Source: UBA6952 sp045562575 (lineage in GTDB: Bacteria; Chloroflexota; Dehalococcoidia; Lucifugimonadales; UBA6952). From it: DNA of 64,000 nucleotides. This document shows positions 52,360-60,452 of the stretch, piece by piece. The translations under genes and the position numbers were made by a program. The DNA lies in contig JBJKVQ010000018.1 of assembly GCA_045562575.1 (NCBI GenBank), positions 1 to 64,000 of the forward strand. The letters run 5' to 3'. The notes beneath the pieces are model-generated. The model saw only the letters and a list, made by a program, of their open reading frames with translations, was not told the DNA's origin and made no database searches. The stretch's first letter is position 1. Each line of letters starts with the position of its first letter.

Positions 52360-53204
52360 TAGAAATTCCTTTACTATTAAACAATATTTTCTTTTATTTT
52401 AATCTCTTAAGCTAAATAGTTCAAAACTAGGGCATAAACTATGTTAGGCACTCAATTAGGTACCAGAGTCGTTATTGCTTAGTATATCTTTATTATATCA
52501 ATAGATGTCCCACACATGCGAGATCCTGTACGCCTGCGTTTTATTATCTATGGAAAGAGTCGCCAAAGTTATATTATCCTGAGTATCTACCCTATGATAC
52601 AATCACAGCATGGAAACACTCTTAACAGCTGGTGGAATATTTATAATATATAAAATTGTTAAAGCCTTAATTATAATTTGGGTTTTTAAAAAATATAGAG
52701 TTCAAATTGTAGCATTTTGTAAAAAACATTTTGGTTTTCTTTTCAGCAAAAATTGACTAGTTATTTTATTGGTGAATTTAAAAATCTAGAAAGTGTTTCA
52801 GAGCCACATCCAAACTTGAAAAACTAGTTTGCCATAGTTTTTTTGTAGGAATCTCACACACGCATCTGTATTACCCTACACAAATTCTCTAAGCTGTAGC
52901 CTTTATATCGACGTTTTCCATAGCTTTACCACTAATCTTGTAATACGACAATGCTCATTCCTGAATAATTGGCGAATCGTCAGGAATTGATCAAACGATC
53001 CTGATAACTTGTAGGGTTGCTTCATTAATGTCATAAGGTAATTCTTCTAAATATATTCTTTGCATATGCATTTCCTATTGTATTGTAATAATTGCTTGAT
53101 AATGTATACTAATCTTATTACATTATAATGTTTAATATAATATAGTAATAACAAAAATAACATAATAATCCTAATATATAATACAATTAAATCATATAGT
53201 AATA
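52360..53204 (+). other. 845-base gene-poor, AT-rich stretch before the unknown gene pair
   Basis: No intact recognisable gene. It contains a decayed minus-strand gene (52889-53071), a possible 48-codon plus-strand frame at 52610-52756 (one hydrophobic segment, no ribosome site, confidence about 0.2), a short palindrome AAACTAGTTT near 52822, and a very AT-rich run from about 53100 to 53200 that probably contains the promoter of the gene at 53205. The local base composition around 52500-52560 is visibly less AT-rich than its surroundings. Confidence 0.6.
52889..53071 (-). pseudogene. Decayed small gene with two in-frame TGA stops
   Basis: From an ATG at 53071, preceded by AGGA, a 60-codon frame runs to a TAG at 52889-52891, interrupted only by TGA at 52991-52993 and at 52955-52957. 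Between the stops the conceptual sequence looks protein-like (QRIYLEELPYDINEATLQV, then SIPDDSPIIQE, then ALSYYKISGKAMENVDIKA). Both stops could be CGA-to-TGA changes of arginine codons. TGA is a normal stop elsewhere in the window, so recoding is unlikely. No family recognised. Confidence 0.5.
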
Positions 53205-54140
53205 ATGAATGATAAGCAGTTTAGGGAAGAACTAAAAATACTTGGGCTCAGAGGGCATGATGAAAATGTTCTTAGGACTATAGTAGATGGCTTATCGAGG
53301 CAGTTGCCGGTTAGACAAATCTCCCTAGCTGCCAATGTAACTGAAAAGACCATCGCTAAAATGAAACCTAAAGTTTTTGCTATTACAGATTTATTAACTA
53401 GAAAAGATCGGAATTCTGCTTCTGATCTTAGTGATCAACACTATGTTGATTATGAATCTGACCTTGAGAAACACATGAATATTAATCGCAGAATGGGAGG
53501 TATTCAGAATTCTCGTTATGACATCTACGGAGAACAAAGACTCCACATACTGGAAGAGTTAGAGCAAAGGGTTACGCAAGAGAAATGGAATGTCCAATAT
53601 CTAAAAATGATTGGATTTAAAGAGAACATGGCTATAGCTATGATCTCTGAACATGACAGGATAGAACTATATCGAGACCGGGCTATACAGACATTTCAAC
53701 CTATACCACGAGAAAGGGAATATGAGGAACGTGTAGCAAAAGGTATTTTTACACCTAGTGTTAAACAACAAGAAGCACCTCCGCCTGTAATAAAACTTGC
53801 TATGTTCACATCATTCAATAGGTATGTCGAATTGTTTTATGACGTCATATTCCAAGAGATAAATCAGATGGCAGATGAAATACCTGGGGCATATTCCCGC
53901 ACAGCAAAACAAATAATTATTAAGGGTTTATATGACGATCCATTAGCCGTAAAAACTGGAGAGGCAATTATTAGGTTTTCTATCTGGCGCAGTCAGATCT
54001 ATAAAGACGGATTTATTAATTCCTTGAGACCTTGGAAATCTACAAAGCAACAACTTGATAGATACATTGCATCTATAGACAAGATGATTTCAGCAAACAA
54101 AATGTATCTCGAAAAATTAAATAGTGATGTCTTTTATTAA
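53205..54140 (+). CDS. Unrecognised 311-residue protein with possible N-terminal helix-turn-helix
   Basis: I do not recognise a family. The N-terminal 60 residues contain QLPVRQISLAANVTEKTIAK, which reads like a helix-turn-helix. The rest is mainly helical and charged, with a proline-rich hinge (TPSVKQQEAPPPVIK, about residues 184-198) separating two halves, and a C-terminal half rich in Tyr/Ile/Lys ending in a helix. No membrane segment, cysteine cluster or nucleotide-binding loop is seen. It starts with an ATG at 53205 in an AT-rich region with no Shine-Dalgarno site, so it may be leaderless. The accessory location suggests a mobile-element or phage-derived gene. Confidence 0.7.
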   Translation: MNDKQFREELKILGLRGHDENVLRTIVDGLSRQLPVRQISLAANVTEKTIAKMKPKVFAITDLLTRKDRNSASDLSDQHYVDYESDLEKHMNINRRMGGIQNSRYDIYGEQRLHILEELEQRVTQEKWNVQYLKMIGFKENMAIAMISEHDRIELYRDRAIQTFQPIPREREYEERVAKGIFTPSVKQQEAPPPVIKLAMFTSFNRYVELFYDVIFQEINQMADEIPGAYSRTAKQIIIKGLYDDPLAVKTGEAIIRFSIWRSQIYKDGFINSLRPWKSTKQQLDRYIASIDKMISANKMYLEKLNSDVFY

Positions 54141-54158
54141 GAAAGGAGAGAATAACTA

Positions 54159-54356
54159 ATGGCAAAAAGAGGCAAGAATGAAGGTTCAGAATTTAACCCT
54201 AAGAACAAAAAGAAACGGATTGAACAAATATCCAATCGTGAGAAAATTCCCTATAAAGAACCTGTAACCCAAAAACAAGCTATTAAAACTTTTAAGCTAG
54301 ACTATGACGTTTGGACTGGAGATCCAGTCGAAATACATATTGCTAAGAGAAATTAG
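54159..54356 (+). CDS. Unrecognised small basic protein
   Basis: A 65-residue, lysine/arginine-rich protein encoded 18 bases after the 311-residue gene, with a strong AGAAAGGAGAG ribosome site (54140-54150 region). The first 35 residues are strongly basic and polar (FNPKNKKKRIEQISNREK), the last 30 more ordered (AIKTFKLDYDVWTGDPVEIH). The pair appears to be an operon. The charge suggests nucleic-acid binding, but this is only inference. No family recognised. Confidence 0.65.
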   Translation: MAKRGKNEGSEFNPKNKKKRIEQISNREKIPYKEPVTQKQAIKTFKLDYDVWTGDPVEIHIAKRN

Positions 54357-54555
54357 ATTCACCCTTGGAAGACCTAAACCATATGCACTACTTTAGGCAT
54401 CCAACCTAAGCCTAAAGTAGATAGACAGAGTATAAGTTTTAGATATAATATCTACCTTATTTGCTGCTGGAGTCTACTAGAATCTTTTAATGATGATGGC
54501 ATGTATCAATACTTATTGATAAAATATTAGGTGATTTTTGTAATTAGGGGTAATA
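54357..54555 (+). other. 199-base gap between the unknown gene pair and the dehydratase genes
   Basis: Non-coding apart from the perfect inverted repeat at 54388-54420. It probably holds the promoter of the fatty-acid-type genes; no consensus pair stands out. Confidence 0.5.
54388..54420. repeat. Perfect 11-bp inverted repeat after the unknown gene pair
   Basis: CTACTTTAGGC (54388-54398) and GCCTAAAGTAG (54410-54420) are exact reverse complements around an 11-base spacer. It could form a stable hairpin but is followed by ATAGACAG rather than a T run, so it is either a weak terminator or a protein/recombination site. Confidence 0.85.
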
Positions 54556-54933
54556 ATTATTTTTTTAAATAAAAAAATACAATTCAATTTAAATATTAAT
54601 TCGAATCAAGTAAATAAATACTCGAAAGCTATTGCTCATTACGAAGATATTACTAATGAGGAAAATTCGCTACCATTTCTTTATTTACTATCAATTAGTA
54701 TTAAAACTATTTTAGATGGTTTTAACTTTCCATCAGGTACGATACATATGGCACAGACATTAACTAATTTTGTTCCTCAAGATATTTTAGATTCAATCTA
54801 CATTGCAAACGCGGAAGTAATACAAGAAAACCAAAGAAGTAATGCAACTGTTTTAAAAGTACAATTTAATATAGAGAAAAAAGGGTTTGGAGTTATAGTT
54901 GCAGGCTCAACAACATTAATGATACCAGGATAA
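54556..54933 (+). CDS. Hotdog-fold protein, MaoC N-terminal dehydratase-like, without a canonical start codon
   Basis: The frame is open from 54544 to a stop at 54931-54933, giving about 125 residues, but contains no ATG, GTG or TTG until 54748. GGGG (54547-54550) is followed at suitable distance by ATT codons (54556, 54559), which could be rare starts. The sequence FNLNINSNQVNKYSKAIAHY, then LDGFNFPSGTIHMAQTLTNF, and a closing FGVIVAGSTTLMIPG fit a single hotdog domain. It is four bases before a MaoC protein, the arrangement of paired dehydratase subunits. Deleting one T in the run at 54560-54566 would instead join a GTG at 54531, so a frameshift is the main alternative. The 61-residue frame from 54748 alone would be half a domain. 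Confidence 0.6.
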   Translation: MIFLNKKIQFNLNINSNQVNKYSKAIAHYEDITNEENSLPFLYLLSISIKTILDGFNFPSGTIHMAQTLTNFVPQDILDSIYIANAEVIQENQRSNATVLKVQFNIEKKGFGVIVAGSTTLMIPG

Positions 54934-54937
54934 AGTT

Positions 54938-55360
54938 ATGCAAAAAAATGTAGGTAAAATATATACATCTAATACCATTATTATTAAACAGGATCAGATT
55001 AACAAATATGCTGAAGCATCGGGGGATGATAATCCTATTCATTTAGATGAAGATTTCGCTCAAAAGAGTAACTTTGGTGGTATTGTTGCTCATGGCATGT
55101 TGATTTTGGCGCAAATTTCTGAATTGTTAACGAGTATATTTGGAATTAATTGGGTAAATAATGGTCATTTGGACGTTAGATTTCGTAGGCCAGTATATTT
55201 AAAAGATTCTATTCAATCTATAATTGAAATTGTATCTATTGAATCAGAAAATGATAAAAGTAAAATTAATTGTAAAGTTTCTTGTGTGAAAAATAATGAC
55301 GATTCAGTAATCGTTGGTACAGCAAATATATATATACCAGAAAAAAAGAAGGAAAAATAA
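54938..55360 (+). CDS. MaoC-like (R)-specific dehydratase/hydratase
   Basis: A 140-residue hotdog protein. The catalytic motif is YAEASGDDNPIHLDEDFAQK with Asp and His, followed by FGGIVAHGMLILAQISELL, typical of MaoC/(R)-hydratase 2. A likely role is dehydration of 3-hydroxyacyl thioesters in fatty-acid synthesis, given the plsX and fabG genes directly downstream and no fabZ or fabA in view. It ends on the base before the plsX start. Probably a partner of the preceding hotdog gene, as in HadAB-type dehydratases. Confidence 0.88.
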   Translation: MQKNVGKIYTSNTIIIKQDQINKYAEASGDDNPIHLDEDFAQKSNFGGIVAHGMLILAQISELLTSIFGINWVNNGHLDVRFRRPVYLKDSIQSIIEIVSIESENDKSKINCKVSCVKNNDDSVIVGTANIYIPEKKKEK

Positions 55361-56344
55361 ATGTTTAGTGTTGCTTTAGATGCAATGGGTGGCGATTATG
55401 GACCTAGTGAAACTGTAGAAGCTGCTTTAAAAATTGTTAATGAATATGGCTATGTTATTTATTTGGTTGGTGACGAAACACAAATATCAAATGAGCTTGA
55501 GAGTAAAAACTATGATAAATCTCTCATTCACATAGTTAAATCTGATAGTGTTATTGAGGACATTGATAACCCTTTGAAAGCATTAAGGGAGAAGCCTAAT
55601 GCTTCTATTATTCAAGCAGTAAATCTCGCAAAAGAAGGTACAGTTGATGCCGTTGTTAGTATGGGATCTACTGGAGCTTCTATGGCTAGTTCTTCATTGA
55701 TTTTAGGTTTGCTTGAAGGCATAGAAAGACCAGCAATTGGTGGTCCTATGTTGGGCTCATTATCAGATGTTGTTTTTTTAGATGTTGGTAGCAACTTAGA
55801 TTGTAGGCCTTCTCAATTGCTTGGTTTCGGTGCAATAGGGACAGTTTTTTCTGCAAACATTCAAGGTAAGGAAAATCCTCGTGTAGGTTTATTGAATGTA
55901 GGTACAGAAGCAAACAAAGGAAATAAGCAAATAAAAGATGCTTATGAGTTATTTGAAAAAAGCTCATTAAATTTTATTGGCAATATAGAGAGTGTTGATT
56001 TGTTTTCGGATAAAGTAGATGTCGTAATTTGCGATGGATTTATAGGAAATATTCTACTCAAGTATACTGAAGGTATAGGTTATGCCATTGTTAATAAAAT
56101 TGGTTCTATGGTTTCAGATGTTCTTCCTCCCGAGTTAGTTCAGAAATTATATAAAGAAATCGCTGATAAAATGAATGTAGCTGAAGTAGGTGGAGGAGGA
56201 CCCTTATTCGGTATAAATGGTATCGTTATAGTTGGCCATGGGCGTTCAAAATCAGATAGCATAGCAAATGGAATTTTATTAGCTAAACGAGCTTATGATG
56301 TAGAATTAACTAATCTTATTAAAAAAGCGATAGATGCTCTCTAA
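55361..56344 (+). CDS. plsX: Phosphate acyltransferase PlsX
   Basis: Converts acyl-ACP to acyl-phosphate for phospholipid synthesis; 327 residues. Diagnostic blocks are SVALDAMGGDYGPSETVEAA, MGSTGASMASSSLILGLLEG, FLDVGSNLDCRPSQLLGF and VGLLNVGTEANKGNK with VVICDGFIGNILLKYTEG. It follows the MaoC gene without a gap, so translation is probably coupled. fabG follows nine bases later, a common lipid-gene order. Confidence 0.95.
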   Translation: MFSVALDAMGGDYGPSETVEAALKIVNEYGYVIYLVGDETQISNELESKNYDKSLIHIVKSDSVIEDIDNPLKALREKPNASIIQAVNLAKEGTVDAVVSMGSTGASMASSSLILGLLEGIERPAIGGPMLGSLSDVVFLDVGSNLDCRPSQLLGFGAIGTVFSANIQGKENPRVGLLNVGTEANKGNKQIKDAYELFEKSSLNFIGNIESVDLFSDKVDVVICDGFIGNILLKYTEGIGYAIVNKIGSMVSDVLPPELVQKLYKEIADKMNVAEVGGGGPLFGINGIVIVGHGRSKSDSIANGILLAKRAYDVELTNLIKKAIDAL

Positions 56345-56353
56345 AGGATTTAT

Positions 56354-57103
56354 ATGTCAAGTGAAAATAAAAAGGTTGTATTAGTTACTGGCGGTGCTCG
56401 GGGTATTGGTAGAAGTATTGTTTTGAACATGTCCAAAAACAATTACGATATTATTATTAACTACAATCAATCTGCTGTCGCTGCAAATGATTTAGCTAAA
56501 GAAGTTAAAAATATAAGTGATTCTAAAATAAAAGTTGTTCAAGCTGATGTTTCAAACGAATCACAAGTACAAAAAATGTTTTTAGAAATATCTCAAGAAT
56601 TTTCTGGTGTAGACGTTTTGATTAATAATGCCGGAATAACAAAAGATGCCTTGTCTATGCGGATGAAAATTGAAGACTGGGATAATGTTATTAATACAAA
56701 TTTAAGAGGGTCATTTCTTTGTTCACAAGCTGCTATTAAGTCAATGATGTCTAATCGATGGGGGAGAATAATTAATATTTCTTCCGTAATTGGTATACAT
56801 GGCAACTTGGGACAGTCAAATTATTCTGCATCTAAATCTGGATTAATCGGACTAACGAAATCTTTGTCAAAGGAATTGGCTTCTAGAAATATAACTGTAA
56901 ATGCTATTGCTCCAGGATTTATTAAGACCGAAATGGTCGAAACCATATCTGAAAAAATTCAAGAAGGCATTCTATCCAGGATTTCGATGAATCGATTTGG
57001 TGAAAGTGAAGATGTTGCATATTTGGTAGAATTTTTAGCTTCAGAAAAAGCTAACTATATTACTGGACAAGTTATAACAGTTGACGGTGGCTTAGCTCTC
57101 TAA
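56354..57103 (+). CDS. fabG: 3-oxoacyl-ACP reductase
   Basis: NADPH-dependent short-chain dehydrogenase of type II fatty-acid synthesis; 249 residues. Cofactor motif GGARGIGR (13-20), NNAG (91-94), catalytic Ser144, Tyr157 and Lys161 in NISSVIGIHGNLGQSNYSAS plus the following lysine, and the C-terminal GQVITVDGGLAL. Context with plsX and dehydratase genes supports FabG rather than another short-chain dehydrogenase. Its stop overlaps the convergent ygfZ-like stop by four bases. Confidence 0.93.
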   Translation: MSSENKKVVLVTGGARGIGRSIVLNMSKNNYDIIINYNQSAVAANDLAKEVKNISDSKIKVVQADVSNESQVQKMFLEISQEFSGVDVLINNAGITKDALSMRMKIEDWDNVINTNLRGSFLCSQAAIKSMMSNRWGRIINISSVIGIHGNLGQSNYSASKSGLIGLTKSLSKELASRNITVNAIAPGFIKTEMVETISEKIQEGILSRISMNRFGESEDVAYLVEFLASEKANYITGQVITVDGGLAL

Positions 57104-58062
57104 GCAATCGAATTTGGGAGTTCAGTTTCAAGAATTTCTGCAGTGCCTATTAATTCACTATTTTCATTAACTAATTGATATGTTAATCCTGTTTCACAAT
57201 ACTTTTTATTGATTACCCCAAGGCCAATTTTGTTTGTATTATCAACAGAAGTTATAACCCCAATACTATTATCTTCAAATGTTATATTAGTATTATTTTT
57301 ATTATCTTTAAGATCAATAGAAAGCTTTTTGAGAAACTTTTGTACCTTTTCATACGTGTTAAGTCGTAATATTACTTCTTGACCTATATAACAACCCTTA
57401 TCCATATTTACTAGATAATTTAAATTAATTTCCCAAGGATTGTAATTTTCACTAATTTCTTTGTCGAGTCGTGGTATACCTTCATTTATTCGTAAATAGT
57501 CATACTTGGATTCATTTATGATTTCTACATCAGAATTGATTAATGATAAGAAATTAATAATTTCATTATTACTATTTGCAGGTATCAACAGATCATATCC
57601 AATAAATCCGGTAGGATCAGTCCGCATAAGCAAGCAGTTATAACCATTAATTTCTAATGATTCGCATGTGAATTTATCAATTGTTGGTTTTTGGATAAGA
57701 TATTTGCTCCAGTTATCTCCAATCAAGGTAATTAGATCTAATTCAGAATTTGAATTAACAACTGTTATATCTTCTATAAACGTGTAGGTATCGATCCAAT
57801 CAATAACTTCTTGGGAATTATTTTTACTGGTGTACATGATTATTTTTGAGTCATGATTAAAAAGAGTAATAACATCAATTACTCTTCCTTTATTATTTGT
57901 AAGAATTGTAGACGCACCACGATTTATGTTTAAATCGTCAACTTTATTGCTGGACAATCGATTGAGTAAATCTAGAGAGTCATTACCTGTAATTTCATAA
58001 ATTCCCAGATATGAACGATCAAAAATGTATTGAGTGCTTGTGGTAGATTGTTTACTTACCAT
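57100..58062 (-). CDS. ygfZ: YgfZ/GcvT-like folate-binding protein
   Basis: Folate-dependent protein assisting iron-sulfur cluster assembly or repair; 320 residues. The hallmark KGCYIGQEVILRL (with the conserved cysteine) is present near residue 220, plus LLNRLSSNKVDDLN at the N-terminus and GFIGYDLLIP in the middle. It lacks the GcvT motifs for glycine cleavage. Seven bases downstream of the ErpA/IscA-like gene, so the two probably act together. Assignment is by the K-G-C-Y-x-G-Q-E signature. Confidence 0.88.
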   Translation of the reverse strand: MVSKQSTTSTQYIFDRSYLGIYEITGNDSLDLLNRLSSNKVDDLNINRGASTILTNNKGRVIDVITLFNHDSKIIMYTSKNNSQEVIDWIDTYTFIEDITVVNSNSELDLITLIGDNWSKYLIQKPTIDKFTCESLEINGYNCLLMRTDPTGFIGYDLLIPANSNNEIINFLSLINSDVEIINESKYDYLRINEGIPRLDKEISENYNPWEINLNYLVNMDKGCYIGQEVILRLNTYEKVQKFLKKLSIDLKDNKNNTNITFEDNSIGVITSVDNTNKIGLGVINKKYCETGLTYQLVNENSELIGTAEILETELPNSIA

Positions 58063-58068
58063 AGATAT

Positions 58069-58404
58069 CTAGACAGAAAATGATGTTCCACAACCACAAG
58101 TAGTTTTGGCATTAGGGTTGCTGAATACAAATCCTTTTCCATTTAATCCACCTGAATAATCTAATACGGTTCCAGCCAAGAAGATATAACTTTTTTTATC
58201 AATTAGTATGGTAATACCATGTTCTTCAATAATCTTATCAGTTTCTTTGAAGTCGGTATCTATACTGAGGTCATAGGTTAATCCCGAACAACCCCCACCT
58301 TTCACTCCAACTCGGAGTGAAACACCATCTTCAGATTCACGTCCAGTAAAATCACGAACGTGTTTAGCTGCATTTTCAGTTATTGTTATTGTTAATGGTG
58401 TCAT
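58069..58404 (-). CDS. erpA: Iron-sulfur carrier protein of the HesB/IscA/ErpA family
   Basis: A-type carrier that delivers Fe-S clusters to target proteins; 111 residues. The three conserved cysteines are Cys39 (VKGGGCSGLTY) and Cys103/Cys105 (TTCGCGTSF). DYSGGLNGKGFVFSNPNA is typical of the ErpA branch. AGGA precedes the ATG. It is first in a two-gene unit with ygfZ. Many Fe-S proteins in this window (NuoB, NuoI, CofG, CofH) are possible clients. Confidence 0.93.
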   Translation of the reverse strand: MTPLTITITENAAKHVRDFTGRESEDGVSLRVGVKGGGCSGLTYDLSIDTDFKETDKIIEEHGITILIDKKSYIFLAGTVLDYSGGLNGKGFVFSNPNAKTTCGCGTSFSV

Positions 58405-58483
58405 AACATATCCTAACTTGATTTATATTTCAGAGTTTATAATTCGTATTTATATTAGTCAATATATTTATGAATAATAATGT

Positions 58484-58497
58484 TATAATATACATAT
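58484..58497 (+). promoter_or_regulatory. -10 element implying a leaderless transcript
   Basis: TATAAT (58484-58489) ends only eight bases before the ATG of the cobalamin adenosyltransferase, so transcription should start at or within a base or two of that ATG. No ribosome-binding purine run is visible in between. Confidence 0.45.
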
Positions 58498-59076
58498 ATG
58501 TTTAAATTATACACTAAATACGGAGATAATGGCGAAACAGGATTACTGTATGGGGGAAGAGTATCAAAAGATGATATTCGTTGTAATTCATATGGGACTG
58601 TTGATGAAATAATCTCTTCATTAGGTTTAGCTCGATCTTTTTCAACAAACGAAGAAGTTAATAAATATCTCAGAGTGATTCAGGTGGAACTGTTTACTGT
58701 AGGTTCAGAATTAGCTACCGATGTTAGTATGTATGAAACAATGAAATCTAATTTTAAAGTTATCGGACAAGATAACATCGATTATTTAGAAAAACTACTA
58801 GACTATATAACACCAAAACTAGAACTGCCACGGTCATTTGTCATTCCAGGATCTAATTCTTGTTCCGCTGCCATTGATGTCAGTCGCTCTGTTGCTAGAA
58901 GAGCTGAACGATTAGTTGTAAATATGCATGAACAGAATTTGTTAAACAACGATCTAATACTTGTTTATTTAAACCGTTTAGCTGATACACTTTTTGCACT
59001 AGCCAGATATGCAGAAATCCATACAGGATTCGATTCCTTGGATAAGGCAGAAATTAATTATGATTTAGGAAAATAG
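58498..59076 (+). CDS. pduO: PduO-type cob(I)alamin adenosyltransferase
   Basis: Makes adenosylcobalamin (coenzyme B12) from cob(I)alamin and ATP. The 192-residue protein has the ATP-binding start KLYTKYGDNGETGLLYGGRV, SYGTVDEIISSLGLARS, FVIPGSNSCSAAIDVSRSVARRAER and LVYLNRLADTLFALARYAE, all typical of the PduO N-terminal family (CobO/MMAB type). No corrinoid gene is adjacent. No Shine-Dalgarno site; see the -10 element just upstream. Confidence 0.93.
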   Translation: MFKLYTKYGDNGETGLLYGGRVSKDDIRCNSYGTVDEIISSLGLARSFSTNEEVNKYLRVIQVELFTVGSELATDVSMYETMKSNFKVIGQDNIDYLEKLLDYITPKLELPRSFVIPGSNSCSAAIDVSRSVARRAERLVVNMHEQNLLNNDLILVYLNRLADTLFALARYAEIHTGFDSLDKAEINYDLGK

Positions 59077-59106
59077 TATCTATTTATAAAGCTTTGGGGT
59101 GAGGAT

Positions 59107-59709
59107 TTGGACACTGCAATTGTAGATTATGGTACAGGAAATATCCGAAGTGTCCTTAAAGCAGTTGAGTTTTCAGGATATTCTGCGGAAGTTATTGATA
59201 CACCAGAAAAAATTAGTGCTGCAAAATCACTTATCATTCCTGGTCAGGGATCAAGTGGATATGCGATGAAAAAACTACGAGAAAAGCATTTGGTGAACCC
59301 TATTATTGATTACATAAAACAACAAAGGCCATTTTTTGGGGTTTGTTTAGGATTACAACTTCTGATGGAAACTTCTGAGGAAGATCCTGAACCCTGCTTA
59401 GGGATTATTTCAGGAGAAGTGAAAAGATTTAAGCATGAATTAAAAATACCACACATGGGTTGGAATCAAGTGCAATTTACACGTCAGAATCCTGTTTTTT
59501 CCGAGATCCCAGAAGATTCTTTTTTTTATTTTGTACATAGTTATTATGTTGATCCATTAGATGAGAATATAGTGTTAGGTAAAACAGATTATGGATTAAA
59601 TTTTTGTAGTGCTATTGCTAAGGATAATATTATTGCTACACAATTTCATCCCGAAAAAAGTGGGGAAATTGGCTTAAGCTTATATAAAAACTTTTTAGCT
59701 AATATTTAA
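59107..59709 (+). CDS. hisH: Imidazole glycerol phosphate synthase, glutaminase subunit
   Basis: Glutamine amidotransferase that feeds ammonia to HisF in histidine synthesis; 200 residues. The active-site cysteine is Cys80 in FFGVCLGLQLLM, with His/Glu in ATQFHPEKSG near the C-terminus. DYGTGNIRSV at the N-terminus is diagnostic. TTG start at 59107, preceded by GGGGTGAGG. First gene of the hisH-hisA-hisF-HAD-hisIE run. Confidence 0.95.
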   Translation: MDTAIVDYGTGNIRSVLKAVEFSGYSAEVIDTPEKISAAKSLIIPGQGSSGYAMKKLREKHLVNPIIDYIKQQRPFFGVCLGLQLLMETSEEDPEPCLGIISGEVKRFKHELKIPHMGWNQVQFTRQNPVFSEIPEDSFFYFVHSYYVDPLDENIVLGKTDYGLNFCSAIAKDNIIATQFHPEKSGEIGLSLYKNFLANI

Positions 59710-59726
59710 TAATTTGAGGAATTATT

Positions 59727-60452
59727 ATGGAAATTATTCCAGCCATTGATCTCTTAGATAATAATATTGTTCGTTTATATCAAGGAGATTTTAATAAGAA
59801 AACAATATACTCTGAAAACCCAATTGAATTAATTAAAAAATGGGAAAGTTTGGGTACTAATCGTGTACACATTGTCGATTTAGAGGGGGCTAGATATGGT
59901 AAATTTACCAATATCAATATAATTGAACAAATATGCAAACTTTCTAGTTTAGAGGTAGAAGTTGGTGGTGGTATTCGAAATCTTGCTGTAGCTAATTCAT
60001 TGATTAATGTTGGTGTAGATACCATAATTCTTGGGACAATAGCTATACGTGACCAAGAAGAAGTTCTAAAAATTAGTCAAGAAATAGGAACTAATAAAGT
60101 GGCTATTGCCTTAGATGCTAGAAATGATAAAGTTGCGGTAGATGGTTGGGAAAAAGATACTGATACCACAATCTCAAATATGGTCACAGTTTATCAAAAA
60201 TATAATATAAATAAATTTATCTATACTGATATAGATAAAGACGGCACTCAAGAAGGTCCAAATCGTATAAAATTAATTGAATTGTTAAGTAACAAAAATA
60301 TTCAATTAATTGCTTCAGGTGGTATTGGTTCTATTCAAGATGTTGAAGGTTTATGTAACTTAGATTTGTTTGGGGTCATTATTGGAAAAGCTTTATATAG
60401 TGGAACAGTGGATCTTTCTGCAGCAATTCAACTAACTAGGAAAGGTTATTAA
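59727..60452 (+). CDS. hisA: Phosphoribosylformimino-5-aminoimidazole carboxamide ribotide isomerase
   Basis: TIM-barrel isomerase of histidine synthesis; 241 residues. EIIPAIDLLDNNIVRLYQGD carries the first catalytic Asp and VEVGGGIRN the first phosphate loop; YTDIDKDGTQEGPN includes the second catalytic Asp and LIASGGIGSIQDVEGL the second phosphate loop. RBS GAGG before the ATG. Its stop overlaps the hisF start by one base (TAATG). Confidence 0.95.
   Translation: MEIIPAIDLLDNNIVRLYQGDFNKKTIYSENPIELIKKWESLGTNRVHIVDLEGARYGKFTNINIIEQICKLSSLEVEVGGGIRNLAVANSLINVGVDTIILGTIAIRDQEEVLKISQEIGTNKVAIALDARNDKVAVDGWEKDTDTTISNMVTVYQKYNINKFIYTDIDKDGTQEGPNRIKLIELLSNKNIQLIASGGIGSIQDVEGLCNLDLFGVIIGKALYSGTVDLSAAIQLTRKGY

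Noticed and set aside
52610..52756. 48-codon frame with a hydrophobic segment in the accessory gap
   Set aside because: No ribosome site, no family and chance hydrophobicity is common in AT-rich DNA; left as a low-confidence note in the gap entry.
52889..53071. TGA read as tryptophan or another amino acid
   Set aside because: TGA ends several core genes here (for example nuoI and nuoK), so a recoded genome is not supported; decay explains the two TGAs better.
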